Source: Siphonodentalium dalli
Lineage: Eukaryota; Mollusca; Scaphopoda; Gadilida; Siphonodentaliidae
Direction of reading: 5' to 3'
Assembly: GCA_032622095.1 (NCBI GenBank)
Contig: CP136066.1
Coordinates: 46,536,911 to 46,600,910, forward strand
DNA: 64,000 bases
Shown: in pieces, positions 25,307 through 40,593 of the stretch
Numbering within the stretch: position 1 is the stretch's first letter
How the letters are laid out: every line of letters begins with the position of its first letter
Program-made: the position numbers and the translations under genes
The notes under the pieces: generated by a model
What the model saw: the letters and a program-made list of their open reading frames with translations, nothing else
What the model was told of the DNA's origin: nothing
The model's database searches: none

Positions 25307-27691
25307 TTTCAGTGCAATTAACTGAAAACTTGTAGATTTCTTCTGAAAAATACCGTTATTTCCTCTGCCCGTTTCAATCTTACACACCGGTAAAAACATG
25401 AACAGTTTGATAGCTTCATCGAAATGATTAGCCTTCGCATCGTAAATGATTGGCCAATAAGGAGCCGATACCCACTCAGGGATTATCAATGTACCATTCG
25501 CTCGTTCAGCGTACATTTTCTTAAATACTTTAATCACCGATCTTGGTGGAGGAACCAGCCAATTATTTTCGCCTTCCCAATTTTGCTGGAAAGCATCGAT
25601 ACCCTCGGTTCCCGGACACCACCATCGGCTATTAAACCGATTACATTTCGCATTGTAAACAGATGCAAATCGATCTACCGTGTGAGGACCCCATAGGTCC
25701 TCCAAAAAATTGAACATTGGAGGAGAAATTCCCCAATCATCAGAGTCTCCAACTCTACTTAGCAAGTCTGCTTTACAATTGTCCGATCTCGGTATCCAAA
25801 TTGGACGGAAAAACACGTTATTCTTAGAACATGTGTCTTGAATTTCAGATGCTATACCGTGCAACTCTTTCTTTCTACTTCCAATTTTAAGAATTTTGAC
25901 CACATTTTGATTGTCCGTAAAAATCTTTACATTTTAATTTTGTAATATTGGTACAGAACTCTTTAATACTCTATGAAGAGCCTCAATTTCACGCCACGTT
26001 GAACTCTTATCGGCTTCGAATTCATTCCAACAGCCTGTAACATTTAAAACATCAGCGGGATTTATATCTAGCTCAAAATTCGTTCCTTCGTTATATAAGC
26101 AAGCCATGTTTTCGTCGCGACTGCATTTAGTTGTAGTCAAATTACTAGAAGACGAATATACTTGCGTCTCGGTATCCACCGCCGTCTCTGTCATATGACA
26201 TTGAGCAAAATTAGTCAAATGACTATTTGTTGTCATACTGATCAACTGACCGACAACTCCACCAATTGTCAACTGACGTTCTGTTAAACCATCGGTCAAC
26301 TGACCTTTAATCTCATGATTATCGACAAAACCACCGTAACCCAATCCTGAAGCATCAAAATATAATGAACAATCAAATACTACCGTGTCTTTGAAATCCA
26401 TAGGCGACGCGTTTAAACTGAAAACATTATCTCTCCAATATGTTAGCTCATCTCTCGCCTCCACAGACACAAATACCAAAGAATTCCAGCCCATCATGGA
26501 AACAATGCATCTATATAACGCCCTTGTATTTCTTTGGACTAAATCCCCAAATACTAATTTTAATGAACTTATCTGTCCTACTATACCAGCTAGAAACCTG
26601 ACCGGTAAAATTGAAAAATAACAACTGAGTCAAAGCTGAATTAATACACATAACCAGTTTATTAATTCTTTCTTCCGAAACCTTCACAACACCAATCCTA
26701 GTATCCCAGATAAAACCAATCCAAGGAACCGATTGTTTAGCCACCCAACAAGACTTCTCCTCTGCTATCAAAAAACCGCATTCCAAAAGATCCGATCTAA
26801 CTTTTACAGCCAACGCATTGGACTCTATTTCGCCAATGTCTGCCCAAATTCGGTCGTCTAAAGAATTATTATGCGATATCCAGAGGCCCTCCAGTATTTA
26901 ACAACTTCCCTCATTAATTTTGAGAAAATAAAACTGGCCGACCCAATTCCAAATGGTAAAACAGCAAATCTGTAGAAAATAACACCACCGTCTACGTAAG
27001 ACCAAGAGAAACCTAAATAGTCTCTATAATCTGGATGAATAACCAAATGGTGATAAGCAGATTTCAAATCAAACGTAAAACACCAATCACCAGTGGAAAA
27101 CATGTCCAAAGCAACTTTGCCATCTTCGTATTTACAAGCAAAATCTGCAAGAAAAGAATTAATGTGTCGGCAATCCAAAACCAATCGCATCTTGCCCCGT
27201 TTTCCAAAAGCTACCGTCAATGGGTTAACAACCTTTGACTGATTTTGTATTAATTCAATACATCCCATTTTAAGTAATTTTTCTATTTCACCCTCTACAA
27301 AAACCGCATTTTCCCTTGCCGATCGATTATTTAGTAGAAAAGTTGCATCTGGTGAATCAATGAATGGAATTCGGTATCCTTCTTTAAGTATACTCAATAT
27401 ATACGGACTTGCTCCGATATGTTCCCATTTATCTAAATGAGACTTTAATCTTCCAACTGGAGAATTAATATTTTGAGTTAAAGTACACCCAACCCCAAAT
27501 TGTAGAGCATTACTAGTTGTGGAATTCTCACATTCCTTTGGGCAAGTATTATTTATACTTAACTTATCAGCCAACTGGCTCTGCCTGTTCTGTGCACAAA
27601 AGGCAACTCTGTGTCCGTGTTTTCCACAGCCCCAACACGCTCCACTGAATCCTGCTTGATTACGATAGATTGGCTGAATAGACTGAGTCGG
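25307..27691 (-). pseudogene. Ngaro reverse transcriptase-RNase H, two frameshifts and one stop
   Basis: Pol region read on from the zinc knuckle. The RT has KRGKMRLVLDCR and the first catalytic Asp in FTFDLKSAYHH, then PFGIGSASFIFSKL. The second catalytic block is the LDD variant, but one base is missing just before it (about 26865-26873), shifting the frame. A second compensating shift lies near 26610-26635, before PVRFLAG. RNase H follows, with Asp in YFDASG, Glu in WREIEAL and Asp in FTDNQ. A TAA at 25934-25936 sits just before that last Asp. The tail has ADLLSR, FNSRWWCPGTEG and NNWLVPP, sequences typical of DIRS/Ngaro Pol. As it stands it cannot make an active enzyme. Confidence 0.85.
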
Positions 27692-28102
27692 TTACTCCCC
27701 TACGGTAGCCCACCCGTGCTCCGAACTGTCGGCAATTTTGATAAGTTTTTGGCGGAATACTAAATCTGCAATACCTTCTGCTAACTTTTCTTGTGCAGGT
27801 TGAATCGAATTATTGTCCAATAACGCATCAGCCTCCTTTATCTTGTTTGCAATGGAAGTGTTAAACTTAAATTGGTCTTCACAACCTTTCCGCTTGAACA
27901 CGTACTGATCTGCGCACGTTTCCTGACTTTTGGCGATTTGTAAGTCATTGTTCAGCTTTTGTGTGTGATCCAAATCACCTTTAAACGTGTGAAGCTGTGC
28001 CTTCATCATAGTTTCCATGCTGGATAACATTTCATTTTGGCAAGTAGTCATTGAGGCTTTTAAACGACCATCGATAACAGCATTCAAATGTGCGGCGTCC
28101 AT
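27692..28102 (-). CDS. Ngaro Gag-like protein, cut by an in-frame stop before its zinc knuckle
   Basis: The ORF starts MDAAHLNAVIDGR at the edge of repeat A1 and encodes a Lys/Glu-rich, probably helical 136-residue protein. It stops at TAA (27692-27694). The same frame continues past the stop into a CX2CX4HX4C zinc knuckle (27637-27596, CWGCGKHGHRVAFC) and then the reverse transcriptase, so the stop probably truncates a longer Gag or Gag-Pol. Position and zinc knuckle fit a nucleic-acid-binding Gag; the rest has no recognisable domain. Confidence 0.7.
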   Translation of the reverse strand: MDAAHLNAVIDGRLKASMTTCQNEMLSSMETMMKAQLHTFKGDLDHTQKLNNDLQIAKSQETCADQYVFKRKGCEDQFKFNTSIANKIKEADALLDNNSIQPAQEKLAEGIADLVFRQKLIKIADSSEHGWATVGE

Positions 28103-28297
28103 TGTAAAATTGTGTGCTATCGTCACGCGTTTCGCTTGAAAACTGACTCTACACAGAATATTCTCGATCGTTCACTAAAACATCACGTGACCAATATATG
28201 GGACTCCCCATTGGTCAATACTCCTGAGTTGTTTATTTCGTGCAACGGTACAAGACATAATTTTCCCGCTATACTTGGCGAAACGCGGGAAAATATA
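28102..28297 (-). repeat. Ngaro split direct repeat A1
   Basis: A 196 bp block identical by eye to A2 at 23857-24052, in the same orientation. It is the 5' terminus of the element on the minus strand, beginning TATATTTTCCCGCG. The last base overlaps the likely Gag start codon (ATG at 28102-28100). Confidence 0.92.
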
Positions 28298-28516
28298 ATT
28301 CTGGCCGGTGTCTATACGTATATTCTCCTCTACATTCGTCTCATTAAATACCAAAATGCATATGCGTTGAGTTTGTTTTCACTATACTGGCAATATAATA
28401 TAATTACACTGAAAATTCGCAAATGTTTAGCTGGTATTAACAAGTTATATGTAAGATTATTTTGTTGTATATATTTGTGTTATATGTAATCTCCGTTGCT
28501 ATGGAGTAATAATGGA

Positions 28517-28552
28517 TCTCTCTCTCTCTCTCCCTCTCTCTCTCTCTCTCTC
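28517..28552. repeat. (CT)n microsatellite
   Basis: A run of CT dinucleotides with one CCC interruption, 220 bp beyond the 5' end of the Ngaro element. Confidence 0.95.
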
Positions 28553-32612
<4,060 letters not shown>

Positions 32613-32990
32613 TGCAAATGTGAATTCCTTATGAATGTACTCGATGTGTTGCCTTATATCGACAACTCTGCGATAAAGGGCCCAACAATAAATTTACACG
32701 GGAACCATAACACATTGAAAGATTCACACTTGAGTCAATAATGGCTCCACAAGTTTCAATATATAGATATGACTTACGTAAGCCACCCGTTGTGTATGAC
32801 AAATCTGAGATTTTTGAAGAAAAATAACATATCGCACATTTACCTTTGTGCACCAGCATCATTGTAGCACTTGCACTGAAGTCATTGCAACCAAATTTGA
32901 AGAGTATACACATTCATTTCGGCGATATAAGTATACTTCTGTTGTATGTAATTTTACATAACTTTACTCGCCATAGTAGCAACAATGGTC

Positions 32991-33118
32991 CTACTTCAGA
33001 TATACATCAACATTTGAGACATATATTATCTAGAAACACGAACCTTTTGTCTTTTGAAACAAAACTGTCGACAATCTAGATAATATATGTCTCAAATGTT
33101 GATGTATATCTGAAGTAG
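32991..33118. repeat. Perfect 44 bp inverted repeat with 40 nt loop
   Basis: Left arm 32991-33034 and right arm 33075-33118 are exact reverse complements by direct reading, starting CTACTTCAGATATACATC. Transcribed from either strand it would make a fully paired 44 bp stem. Confidence 0.95.
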
Positions 33119-34218
33119 AACCATGCAGTTGTTTGATTTCTACTCAACACGCAGCGTCGTATCATTTTATTTTACCTGATAGCTCAATAGTTGATTAGTA
33201 GTAGTAGTATTTATTTGTACAATATATATAGACATTTGGTAACAATATACTTTTCAAAAGTGAGCATAGGTATATTGTACAGGAGCGGCATGACCAAATG
33301 GTCCGTCTTCCTGCCGCCCCTATATATATAACTGTAATTCAAGGCATACAGTTGCATGTTGGCTCGGAATATTATCAAACTGTACAGCAGTAAGTCAGGA
33401 CACATATTATGACATCATACGTGTGACACCAGCCAATATCAATGATTTGCGGACCTTTTTCTCTGGGATGTAAATTGCCGACTTACCCACATTTCGTCTG
33501 TGTGAGTCTATCAATTAGCATTATCTTATACAAGTTTGAGCTCATAATAGAAAGTATATGACTAGTTACAGATGTGATAATAAATGACAAACATTTCACA
33601 GGAGGAAACTAAATAACTTATTTGAATTTGTTCACGATTCAACTTTCATAATTATGTAGGTTATACGTATGCCCCACAACATTCATCAATTAAGCATTAA
33701 GCACACAAGATATTCAACAGACAGCCACGTGTGAAGAATTTAATGACAAATTTATATGAAATTCTACCACTTTGTGAACCTTAACATTTTACAAATAGGT
33801 GCAGCAGATAGCCATGTGTGAAAACTGTCCAGCAAGTTTGATGTTAAAGGGGGGACTGTGCGTTAAATCCGGCTATCATTCAAACTACATGATGATTAAA
33901 TGAAATGAGTTAATGACTCGAGCCATAAACCCATTTTCATTATAATTACCATGTTGTTTGCATCGTTCATAGGGCACATGGGTGTATTTTGCTTGAACCC
34001 ATGGCTCAAATTAATTCATTTATTGCATATATTCGGTTGAATATAAAAGGATATTGTTCCATATGTGGCCGGATTTAGTGTACATAAACCCTTTAAGATC
34101 TACCAGCTTTGTGAGCGTTCCCTTAATGTGGTATACTGTTCGCAAGGATGGATCTCATCCTGTCCCTCAACCCCTCTTCATACACTACATGTATTTGTAT
34201 CCCTACTTCCGTGACTTA

Positions 34219-34451
34219 TTAGTCCAGATCCACCATGCAGATGTAGGAACGATCAAGGTGGCATGGTGCATCGCTCATTTCAAAATTGATGCCTCCATAT
34301 AGCTCTGCACAGAAGTCTGGACCGCCATTATAGTCCGGCTCTCCTGGGTACCACATTTCCCATGGCATTGCCTGGTTGTCAGATGTTGTCCAATTTCCTT
34401 CTCCGGCCATTGTTCTGCCATTGATCCACATGCCGTCGGGAATGGTATTAG
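34219..34451 (-). CDS. C-type lectin domain protein, last exon
   Basis: C-terminal half of a C-type lectin-like domain. It begins in phase 1 after the acceptor AACCTTTCAG, reads ANTIPDGMWINGR, GEGNW, then MPWEMWYPGEPDYN, GGPDFCAELY, FEMSDAPC and SYICM, and stops after VDLD. The pattern (W-I-N/G-G near the middle, W-x-x-G-E-P-D, then three Cys at FCAEL, APC and YIC) is that of a secreted or extracellular CTLD. The sugar-site tripeptide is EPD, mixing the mannose-type EPN and galactose-type QPD patterns, and the usual WND is replaced by FEMSD. Calcium and sugar binding are therefore uncertain. Phase and residues join perfectly to the exon at 47657-47839. Confidence 0.85.
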
Positions 34452-34775
34452 CTGAAAGGTTCCAAACTGTTGTTATTGCCCACAGAAGCACACACAATAC
34501 CATTGTCACATCTCCAACAATAATATTATCGAATATCGGGGATGAGTATTGGGAACTTGAGTGTCATTTCTTTGGAGTATTGTTTTCAATGATGATTTAG
34601 CACTTATGTTTCAGTCATGCTTTTTGCACCCAATACTGGTTGGTAGCCGAGATATAGCGTACTGGTCTTTCGTGCTATCGGACGGGGGATCGCAACCTGG
34701 TCAGGGTATTCTGACAAAATTCAGAACTCGGGGGACATGACAATCTGCGGAATGGGATGGGATATGGGACAAAAC

Positions 34776-35157
34776 GACAATCTGCGGGACAGAATTTCAA
34801 ATTGCGTGGGACGGCCGATATTTCGAGGAATACAGGGCGTAGGGAGCTCATTTTGGTGTCTAACCCTAACCCTAACCCTATCCACCCATATTAACACCGC
34901 CACTGACCGGACACCAGAAGTTGCATTATTTGATCGACAACTGACCTAACATGGGGTGGAATTTGGGATAGAATGACAATCTGCGGGACAGGATTTTCAA
35001 ATTGCGTGGGACGGCCGATATCTCGAGGAATACAGCGCGTAAAGGGCTCCTGTTGGTGTCTAGCGAAAGGTCCACATTCGCCCTATCCACAAACATTAAC
35101 CACGCCACTGACCGGACACCGGAAGTTACATTATTCGGTCGACAACTGACCTAACAT
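34776..35157. repeat. 199 bp tandem duplication with interstitial CCCTAA repeats
   Basis: Two copies, starting GACAATCTGCGGGACAG at 34776 and 34975, each ending CTGACCTAACAT. Copy 1 contains CTAACCCTAACCCTAACCCTA at 34861-34880, three to four telomere-type hexamers that copy 2 lacks (CTAGCGAAAGG instead). Confidence 0.85.
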
Positions 35158-35318
35158 AAAATGCCACAAACACGAAAAACTGCGTTCGACATTAATGTTT
35201 AGAATTTAGATTTATCGATGAATACGCAAGCAAACAAGTTTTAGATATCAAATAACGAAGTGGAATACTGCGCACTCGTTTTTAGCTACAATATGGCTGT
35301 TTTAGTGCGAATATTGTA

Positions 35319-35609
35319 ATGGCGAACACGCAAACACGCGCCGATAAAACAGCTAAAAATAGACTCGATGTTTACAATTACAGGATCGATGTCAGCTGGT
35401 ATATTCAATATAATGGGGCGTATAGTATATCAAAATGGGTCCACTACGCGGTGAAATTGTTGCATAAATTCGTTCCAAGAAAGAGCGCTACTTTTCTCGT
35501 AAAAATAGAATGGCCGACTGAAGCCGTTCTATCGTTCCAACTAAGCCGTTCTTATCAGCACTTCATCCACAAAATATACACCATGTATCAGAAGACATAT
35601 CAAATGTAA
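35319..35609 (+). CDS. Small hypothetical ORF, 96 codons, function unknown
   Basis: An ATG-started frame (MANTQTRADKTAKNRLDVYN...) rich in Tyr, Lys and Ser, with no recognised domain. It sits between the tandem duplication and the minisatellite inside the inverted-repeat block. Chance is the main alternative. Confidence 0.15.
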   Translation: MANTQTRADKTAKNRLDVYNYRIDVSWYIQYNGAYSISKWVHYAVKLLHKFVPRKSATFLVKIEWPTEAVLSFQLSRSYQHFIHKIYTMYQKTYQM

Positions 35610-35676
35610 TCTTTAAAAGGTATTTGCGCTTTTCATTTGTTATAATTCACACTTATTTTTTATTTTTTATCCACCA

Positions 35677-36082
35677 CATATGACCGGCGGATAGTATGTT
35701 CATATGAGACCTCCCCCATGTATGACCGGAGGATAATATCCGAATCTCCCTCACGTATGACCGGTGGATAATATGAGAACCCCCCTCGCATATGACCGGC
35801 GGATAATATGTTCATATGAGAACCTGCCCCACGTATGACCGGAAGATAATATGAGAACCTCCCTCGCGTATGACTGGCGGATAATATGAACCTCCACCGT
35901 GTATGACCGGTGGATAATATGTTCATATGAGAACCTCTCCCACGTATGACAGGAGGATAATATGAGAACCTCCCTCGCGTATGACCGGCGGATAATATGA
36001 ATCTCCACCGCATATGACTGGCGTATAATATGTTCATATGAGAACCTCCCCGCGTATGACCGGCAGATAATATGTTCATAAT
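35677..36082. repeat. Minisatellite with three-unit higher-order structure
   Basis: Eleven units built on CGTATGACCGGCGGATAATATG. Units come in lengths of about 43, 35 and 33 bp, and the order long-medium-short repeats as a block of about 111 bp at least twice (from 35787). Long units carry an extra TTCATATG. Any reading frame through it is a repeat artefact. Confidence 0.9.
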
Positions 36083-36530
36083 AGGTTTTGTCCCATATCC
36101 CATCCCATCCCGCAGATTGTCATGTCCCGAACTCGGTCAGCTACCAAGTGTGTCAGGCTGAAAAGTCTCATTCGAGATAACCGAATAAAGATCTGAATGC
36201 AAAATGCCGACCCCCCCCCCCCCATTACAACACTAAGTCTTGTCCAGGTATGTTATTGTGGGTGCAGTACGCTGTCCGATCTGCCGCGGACATTAATGGC
36301 TGACACGTGTACATGCCCCGGCGTTAAAGAACGCTACTGGAGTCACCACAGGGTTATAAAGTTACTCGGCCGTGGTAGCACCCGGACCTCCACGCAATCC
36401 TCAGCACATTGAGGGCGATGGGGTATCATGTAGATAGATATATAGGTAACTACGTCAGGTAACTTTTCAACATCACAGACAACTTGATAAGCCCGCTAAA
36501 AATTACGATATATATAAGCTACACGTATGA

Positions 36531-39088
36531 CCTGGGGTCAATACTATGAACAATTTTAGACCTGTACATACAAATAGTATTTATTAATTTGTAATTACAA
36601 ATTTGTGTTAACTATCACAGTGGTTTCATAGTACAGGGAAAATTTAGCCGTATTATTGTAATACCTTAGACTGGGCGAGGGGTGAAACCCCTAAAACGTA
36701 GAAAAAACTAACTCACCACTCTGCTCCCATTCACCCGTTATCAGTGTTATCTGAATACCAGTTCAAATTAGACGGACATGTATATAGAGCTAAAATAACT
36801 GACAACAATTTCGATGAGAAAGTTACAATGCGTGCTATTATTTTGTGACTAGTGATATCGCCGGTACTATGAAACGATGAGCTAACAAAATCTCGCAAAT
36901 TCCACAAAGATCTACTGTTGATTATTGTAGATTGTTTACGGGCAAACCGTTCCATGTGAGGATTCACAATATATTGAATCACGGCAAGCCCAAGTTACAA
37001 AATAATTAACCAATCATAAGTTGAGAGGTGGTCGCTTATCAGAGCTATCCAATTGGTACACGGATTGCTAAGTTGATGACAACTTGTCTGCGCAAAGTGA
37101 ACTAATAAACTGTTCGTTTGTAGAGTGTGTACGTAAGTACAAGTCAGTGTTATATCGAGTACTACAACCAATTTGGTATCATTGTTTTCACAAATTACAA
37201 CCATTCAGTTTGTGAAAACAAAATATTATTTTGATGGTATAACATTATATATATTGTGCCATCATATGATTTCAACCTGATCCGCTACTCTTATCATAAA
37301 TTCATAACACATCGAGGCAGGAACGTGGCTCCATTTTATCAGGGGATGTCCATCACAGTATCGAAGCAGGGACGTGCTAAGGCTCTCGGTTATAGGAGGG
37401 GTGGTCATTTTTATAAATTCAAACTTCTCCGATATCTTATAATATATCGAGATAGGGACGTGGCTATATTGGCTCGTTTGGTGATGGGGTGTCCATCATA
37501 TAATATCAATATGTACCCTTTGAATAAATAAAATGCCTATAAATTCAAACATAGCGATGGAATCGTATATCAAGAGGCGAGTATTTAAATTTGTCTACGC
37601 TGATAACAAAAGTTAGTCAATATGAACTTACTAACTTAGTTCAGCCAACATGACTGAGGCATAACATTAGTCAAATTTACTAGGGTGATGTTAGTCATAA
37701 CGACTAAGAAATGGGGATTAAAAACCACTAATTAGTCAAAATGGCCAGGATTTAGTCATAACTTTTCTTAGTCACTGGGAAGGCGAAAATCTAAGTTGCG
37801 GAATTATCTGCAAAGTTACTCAAAATGTTTGTGACTAACACTAAGTTAGTCATATTTAGTCAAAATGTCCAACCCAGGGGGGGGGTGGACAACTTAATGT
37901 TACAGCTGGAAAATCAGAAGCCAACCGGGGTAAACAATTACATTTCACAGAAATAGAAGTTTCTGATTGAGGGGATACAGTTGTATATACATGTAGACGT
38001 TGGCGCACCGAAGAAAGCATCTTGCCACGTCACTGCATTTATGCTGAAGTCATTTGTGAAAACTGTGCTTGCATCTTCGTATTCGTGTCCTTTACCGTGA
38101 CCAAATGCATTCGCGTCGACGATCGAAACTCAAAGGATAATCCGCCCATGAACATGAGTATCATTTATCTCGCAATGCATTCTTGAGCAAAAAACAATGC
38201 TCACATTAGGAACACGCGTTTTATTGATTTGTCATTTATAAACTATAGTTGATCAAGCCAACAACACCGAAATGCCTCTAACCAAATACCAAAATGCAGT
38301 ATTTCTGGAAGAAGTTAACACAAGAAAAGACATACTAGTTCATACATGTATATACTAGTTCATTAACGTTGTAACTTTCAATAAATTGGGTAATTTTAGT
38401 AGTTACAAGGAACACATACTGCTACCTCACATCCAAGCTGACACCCCCTAAGGTTTGACAATTTTTAAATATAGGCCATTTAAATCCAAACTTTTGACTA
38501 ATGGAGGTAAATATGCTAATGTTGGCCTAAAACAACACATACCCTCTAATAAATTGTTGGAAAAACAAAATAAGAGAACAAGTTCAACATATTGTTGTTG
38601 TAAAATTTCCAATTCATTTTGTTTCAGATATCAAATTTCCTACTGTTGAACGTGTTGATAAAATGTTTGGGGGCGATAAACATAACCCAACCCCCTTGTC
38701 GCGACGTCCCTGTGGGTTGTACTTGAGATTTCCAGCTGACAAAAACATTTTCACAAGGGGGTGAATCGACCCCTTGTCGCCAGGTCCCTGCGTATCATAG
38801 ATGGGTATATTGTCCGGATTAAGGGTGCGAAAACTGAAAAAATATGTTGGTCACACAATACGAAGACCTTCTAATCACGTTCCTTAACGTTATTACTTTC
38901 AATTAACTTTCATAGTAATCGAACATTCTTTGTGATTGGGGTATATTTGTAAATACAACGAACACGTACTATTTGTGATTTATGTTTGTAATCGTAGGTT
39001 CATAGTATTAGCGGAATGATAAATTGTTATTTCATACAAACAATTGTAGATTCTTACAAAGAAAACGCTTCATAGTATTGACCCCAGG
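36531..39088. mobile_element. 2.5 kb segment with perfect 20 bp terminal inverted repeats
   Basis: CCTGGGGTCAATACTATGAA at 36531-36550 is the exact complement of 39069-39088. Inside are TTAGTCA motifs in both orientations (37.6-37.87 kb) ending CCAACCCAGGG, and two diverged copies of a block near 38.3-38.43 and 38.86-38.98 kb. No transposase ORF and no clear target duplication, so the superfamily is unknown. Confidence 0.5.
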
Positions 39089-39289
39089 ATATCGTGAGAT
39101 TTGAATATGTTATTGCACAGGCGGAATACTGGTGACTTCCTGTATTATTTTATCAAGATCATTCACATACCAATATCTACATTTGAGAATCTATGTCTGC
39201 CAAACGGGGACCATATAGAAGGCCCCAAACGGGTAGAATAGGGGTAGCCATTTACGGGGCAGATAACGCATGCTGCAGGTTAAAAATGA

Positions 39290-40060
39290 CTAAAGTGACG
39301 CTGTTGGCATCAGGGACATAACAATGGGAGGGGCAATAACATCGATGACAATTTTTGTCGCCGATCTCCACCAAACTTGAACATAACACATAATTATCTC
39401 CAATGTTTTAATGGTGTGATGTAAATATGCCAAAAGTGGCGCCGTTCTGGTCAAGTTTGTGGTTGAGGGCAGGGGCACCTAAATTGAAAAACTTGGCGCC
39501 GAATTCCACCAAATTGATACATATTCTTCTCCAGTATACGAGGAATTTAATTGTGCGACTAAAAGACGCCACGTTGGTGACGTTTGGGCCCGGATGGGGA
39601 GAGAAGCGGCAATTACATCGATCATAATGTTTTAGACGCCTATTTCCGCCAAAGTTATACATGTAGTCATTTAGATGATACAAGGAATCCAATGATGTCT
39701 AATAAGTCAAAAGTGGCGCCGCTCGAGCCAGTGATGGGGAGGGCAGGAATAACAACATTGCTAACATTATTTTTATCGCCGATTTCCGCCAAAGTCATTC
39801 GCAATCTTCTCCATGATAGGACGAACTGAATTGTGGGATTTAAAGACGCGCCATATTTGGTGCCGTTTGTTTGGGCCCGTGATGGGGAACGGAGGAACAC
39901 TAACATTGATGATACTTTTTTAGTCGCCGATTTCCATCAAAGTTATAAATATCCATCTCTGTGATACGATGAATCAAATGCTGTGGTTCAATGACATAAA
40001 AGTGGCCATATTCGAGTCAGTATTGGGGAAGGGAGGGAATGGTCAAACTTATAGAATCAT
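39290..40060. repeat. Satellite-like tandem repeat, about 140 bp, six copies
   Basis: Six diverged units starting near 39290, 39432, 39564, 39709, 39845 and 39999. Each has AAAGTGGCGCCG-like, GATGGGGAGGG-like and GCCGATTTCCGCCAAAG-like parts. It lies directly upstream of the truncated LINE. Confidence 0.85.
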
Positions 40061-40593
40061 AATATATAATTGGAATATAATATTGTGGGCTCACACGAGG
40101 CATCGTAGGAGCCTGAAATTGGGGTTACGAGGGCATCATTTATTCATCATTTATGCGGAATAAAACTTTTTAAACAATTATTACCACAATTAAATAGTTA
40201 TTCAAATGTCCACAATGGTGTGGTTCTATGTTGGCAGAGCGCTGCTTTCCCAATCACAACATCGAAATGCACTTTTAGCATTTGGTCTGCAAGTACGTGT
40301 ATGGATTAATCTCATAGTTTACGTTGACTTGTGCATATTAGCGCGAAAATGACATAAATAGATGAGGTGATGCTAAATGGTCTTAGACAAATATTCGCCA
40401 ATGATAGTACATCTCAAGGGTTGAAATCATTGACAACATCACTGTTGTATGAGCCAAAAACAACAACGGAAAAAAGTAAAATGCATAGTAACCACACATC
40501 AGCTAACTCAGCATTATACATAGAATGTGTCGGTGATTTGTTATAGTATGCTGGAGGTGTTGTGTCCTTTAAAAACACTTTGATTTAACAAAT

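Larger units (their letters stand above)
23349..28297 (-). mobile_element. Ngaro-type tyrosine-recombinase retrotransposon with split direct repeats
   Basis: A full-length element of about 4.95 kb on the minus strand. In transcription order: repeat A1 (28297-28102), Gag-like ORF with CCHC zinc knuckle, reverse transcriptase, RNase H, tyrosine recombinase, then B1 (24115-24053), A2 (24052-23857), a 445 bp spacer and B2 (23411-23349). The A1-ORFs-B1-A2-B2 order is the hallmark of Ngaro and PAT-like members of the DIRS order, and there is no methyltransferase domain as DIRS1 itself would have. These elements integrate through a circular intermediate and make no target duplication; none is seen. 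Both repeat pairs look identical by eye, suggesting recent insertion, but the coding frame is broken in five places. Confidence 0.9.
34723..36134. repeat. Block bounded by inverted repeats of about 50 bp
   Basis: The arm at 34723-34774 (GACATGACAATCTGCGG, then ATGGGATGGGATATGGGAC) recurs as its complement at 36084-36134 with few differences. Both arms lie next to a TGGTAGC(TGAC)CGAG word, so they may be two inverted copies of a SINE-like or MITE sequence. Inside are a 199 bp tandem duplication and the minisatellite. Confidence 0.75.

Noticed and set aside
34618-34720. tRNA-like sequence near TGGTAGCCGAGATATAG
   Set aside because: Box matches are too weak to call a gene or a SINE with confidence; mentioned only as context of the inverted-repeat block.
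35660-36103. 147-codon repeat-rich protein with GHTRG and SHMNIL repeats
   Set aside because: It is the minisatellite read in frame; unit lengths of 35 and 43 are not multiples of three, so there is no selection for a protein.
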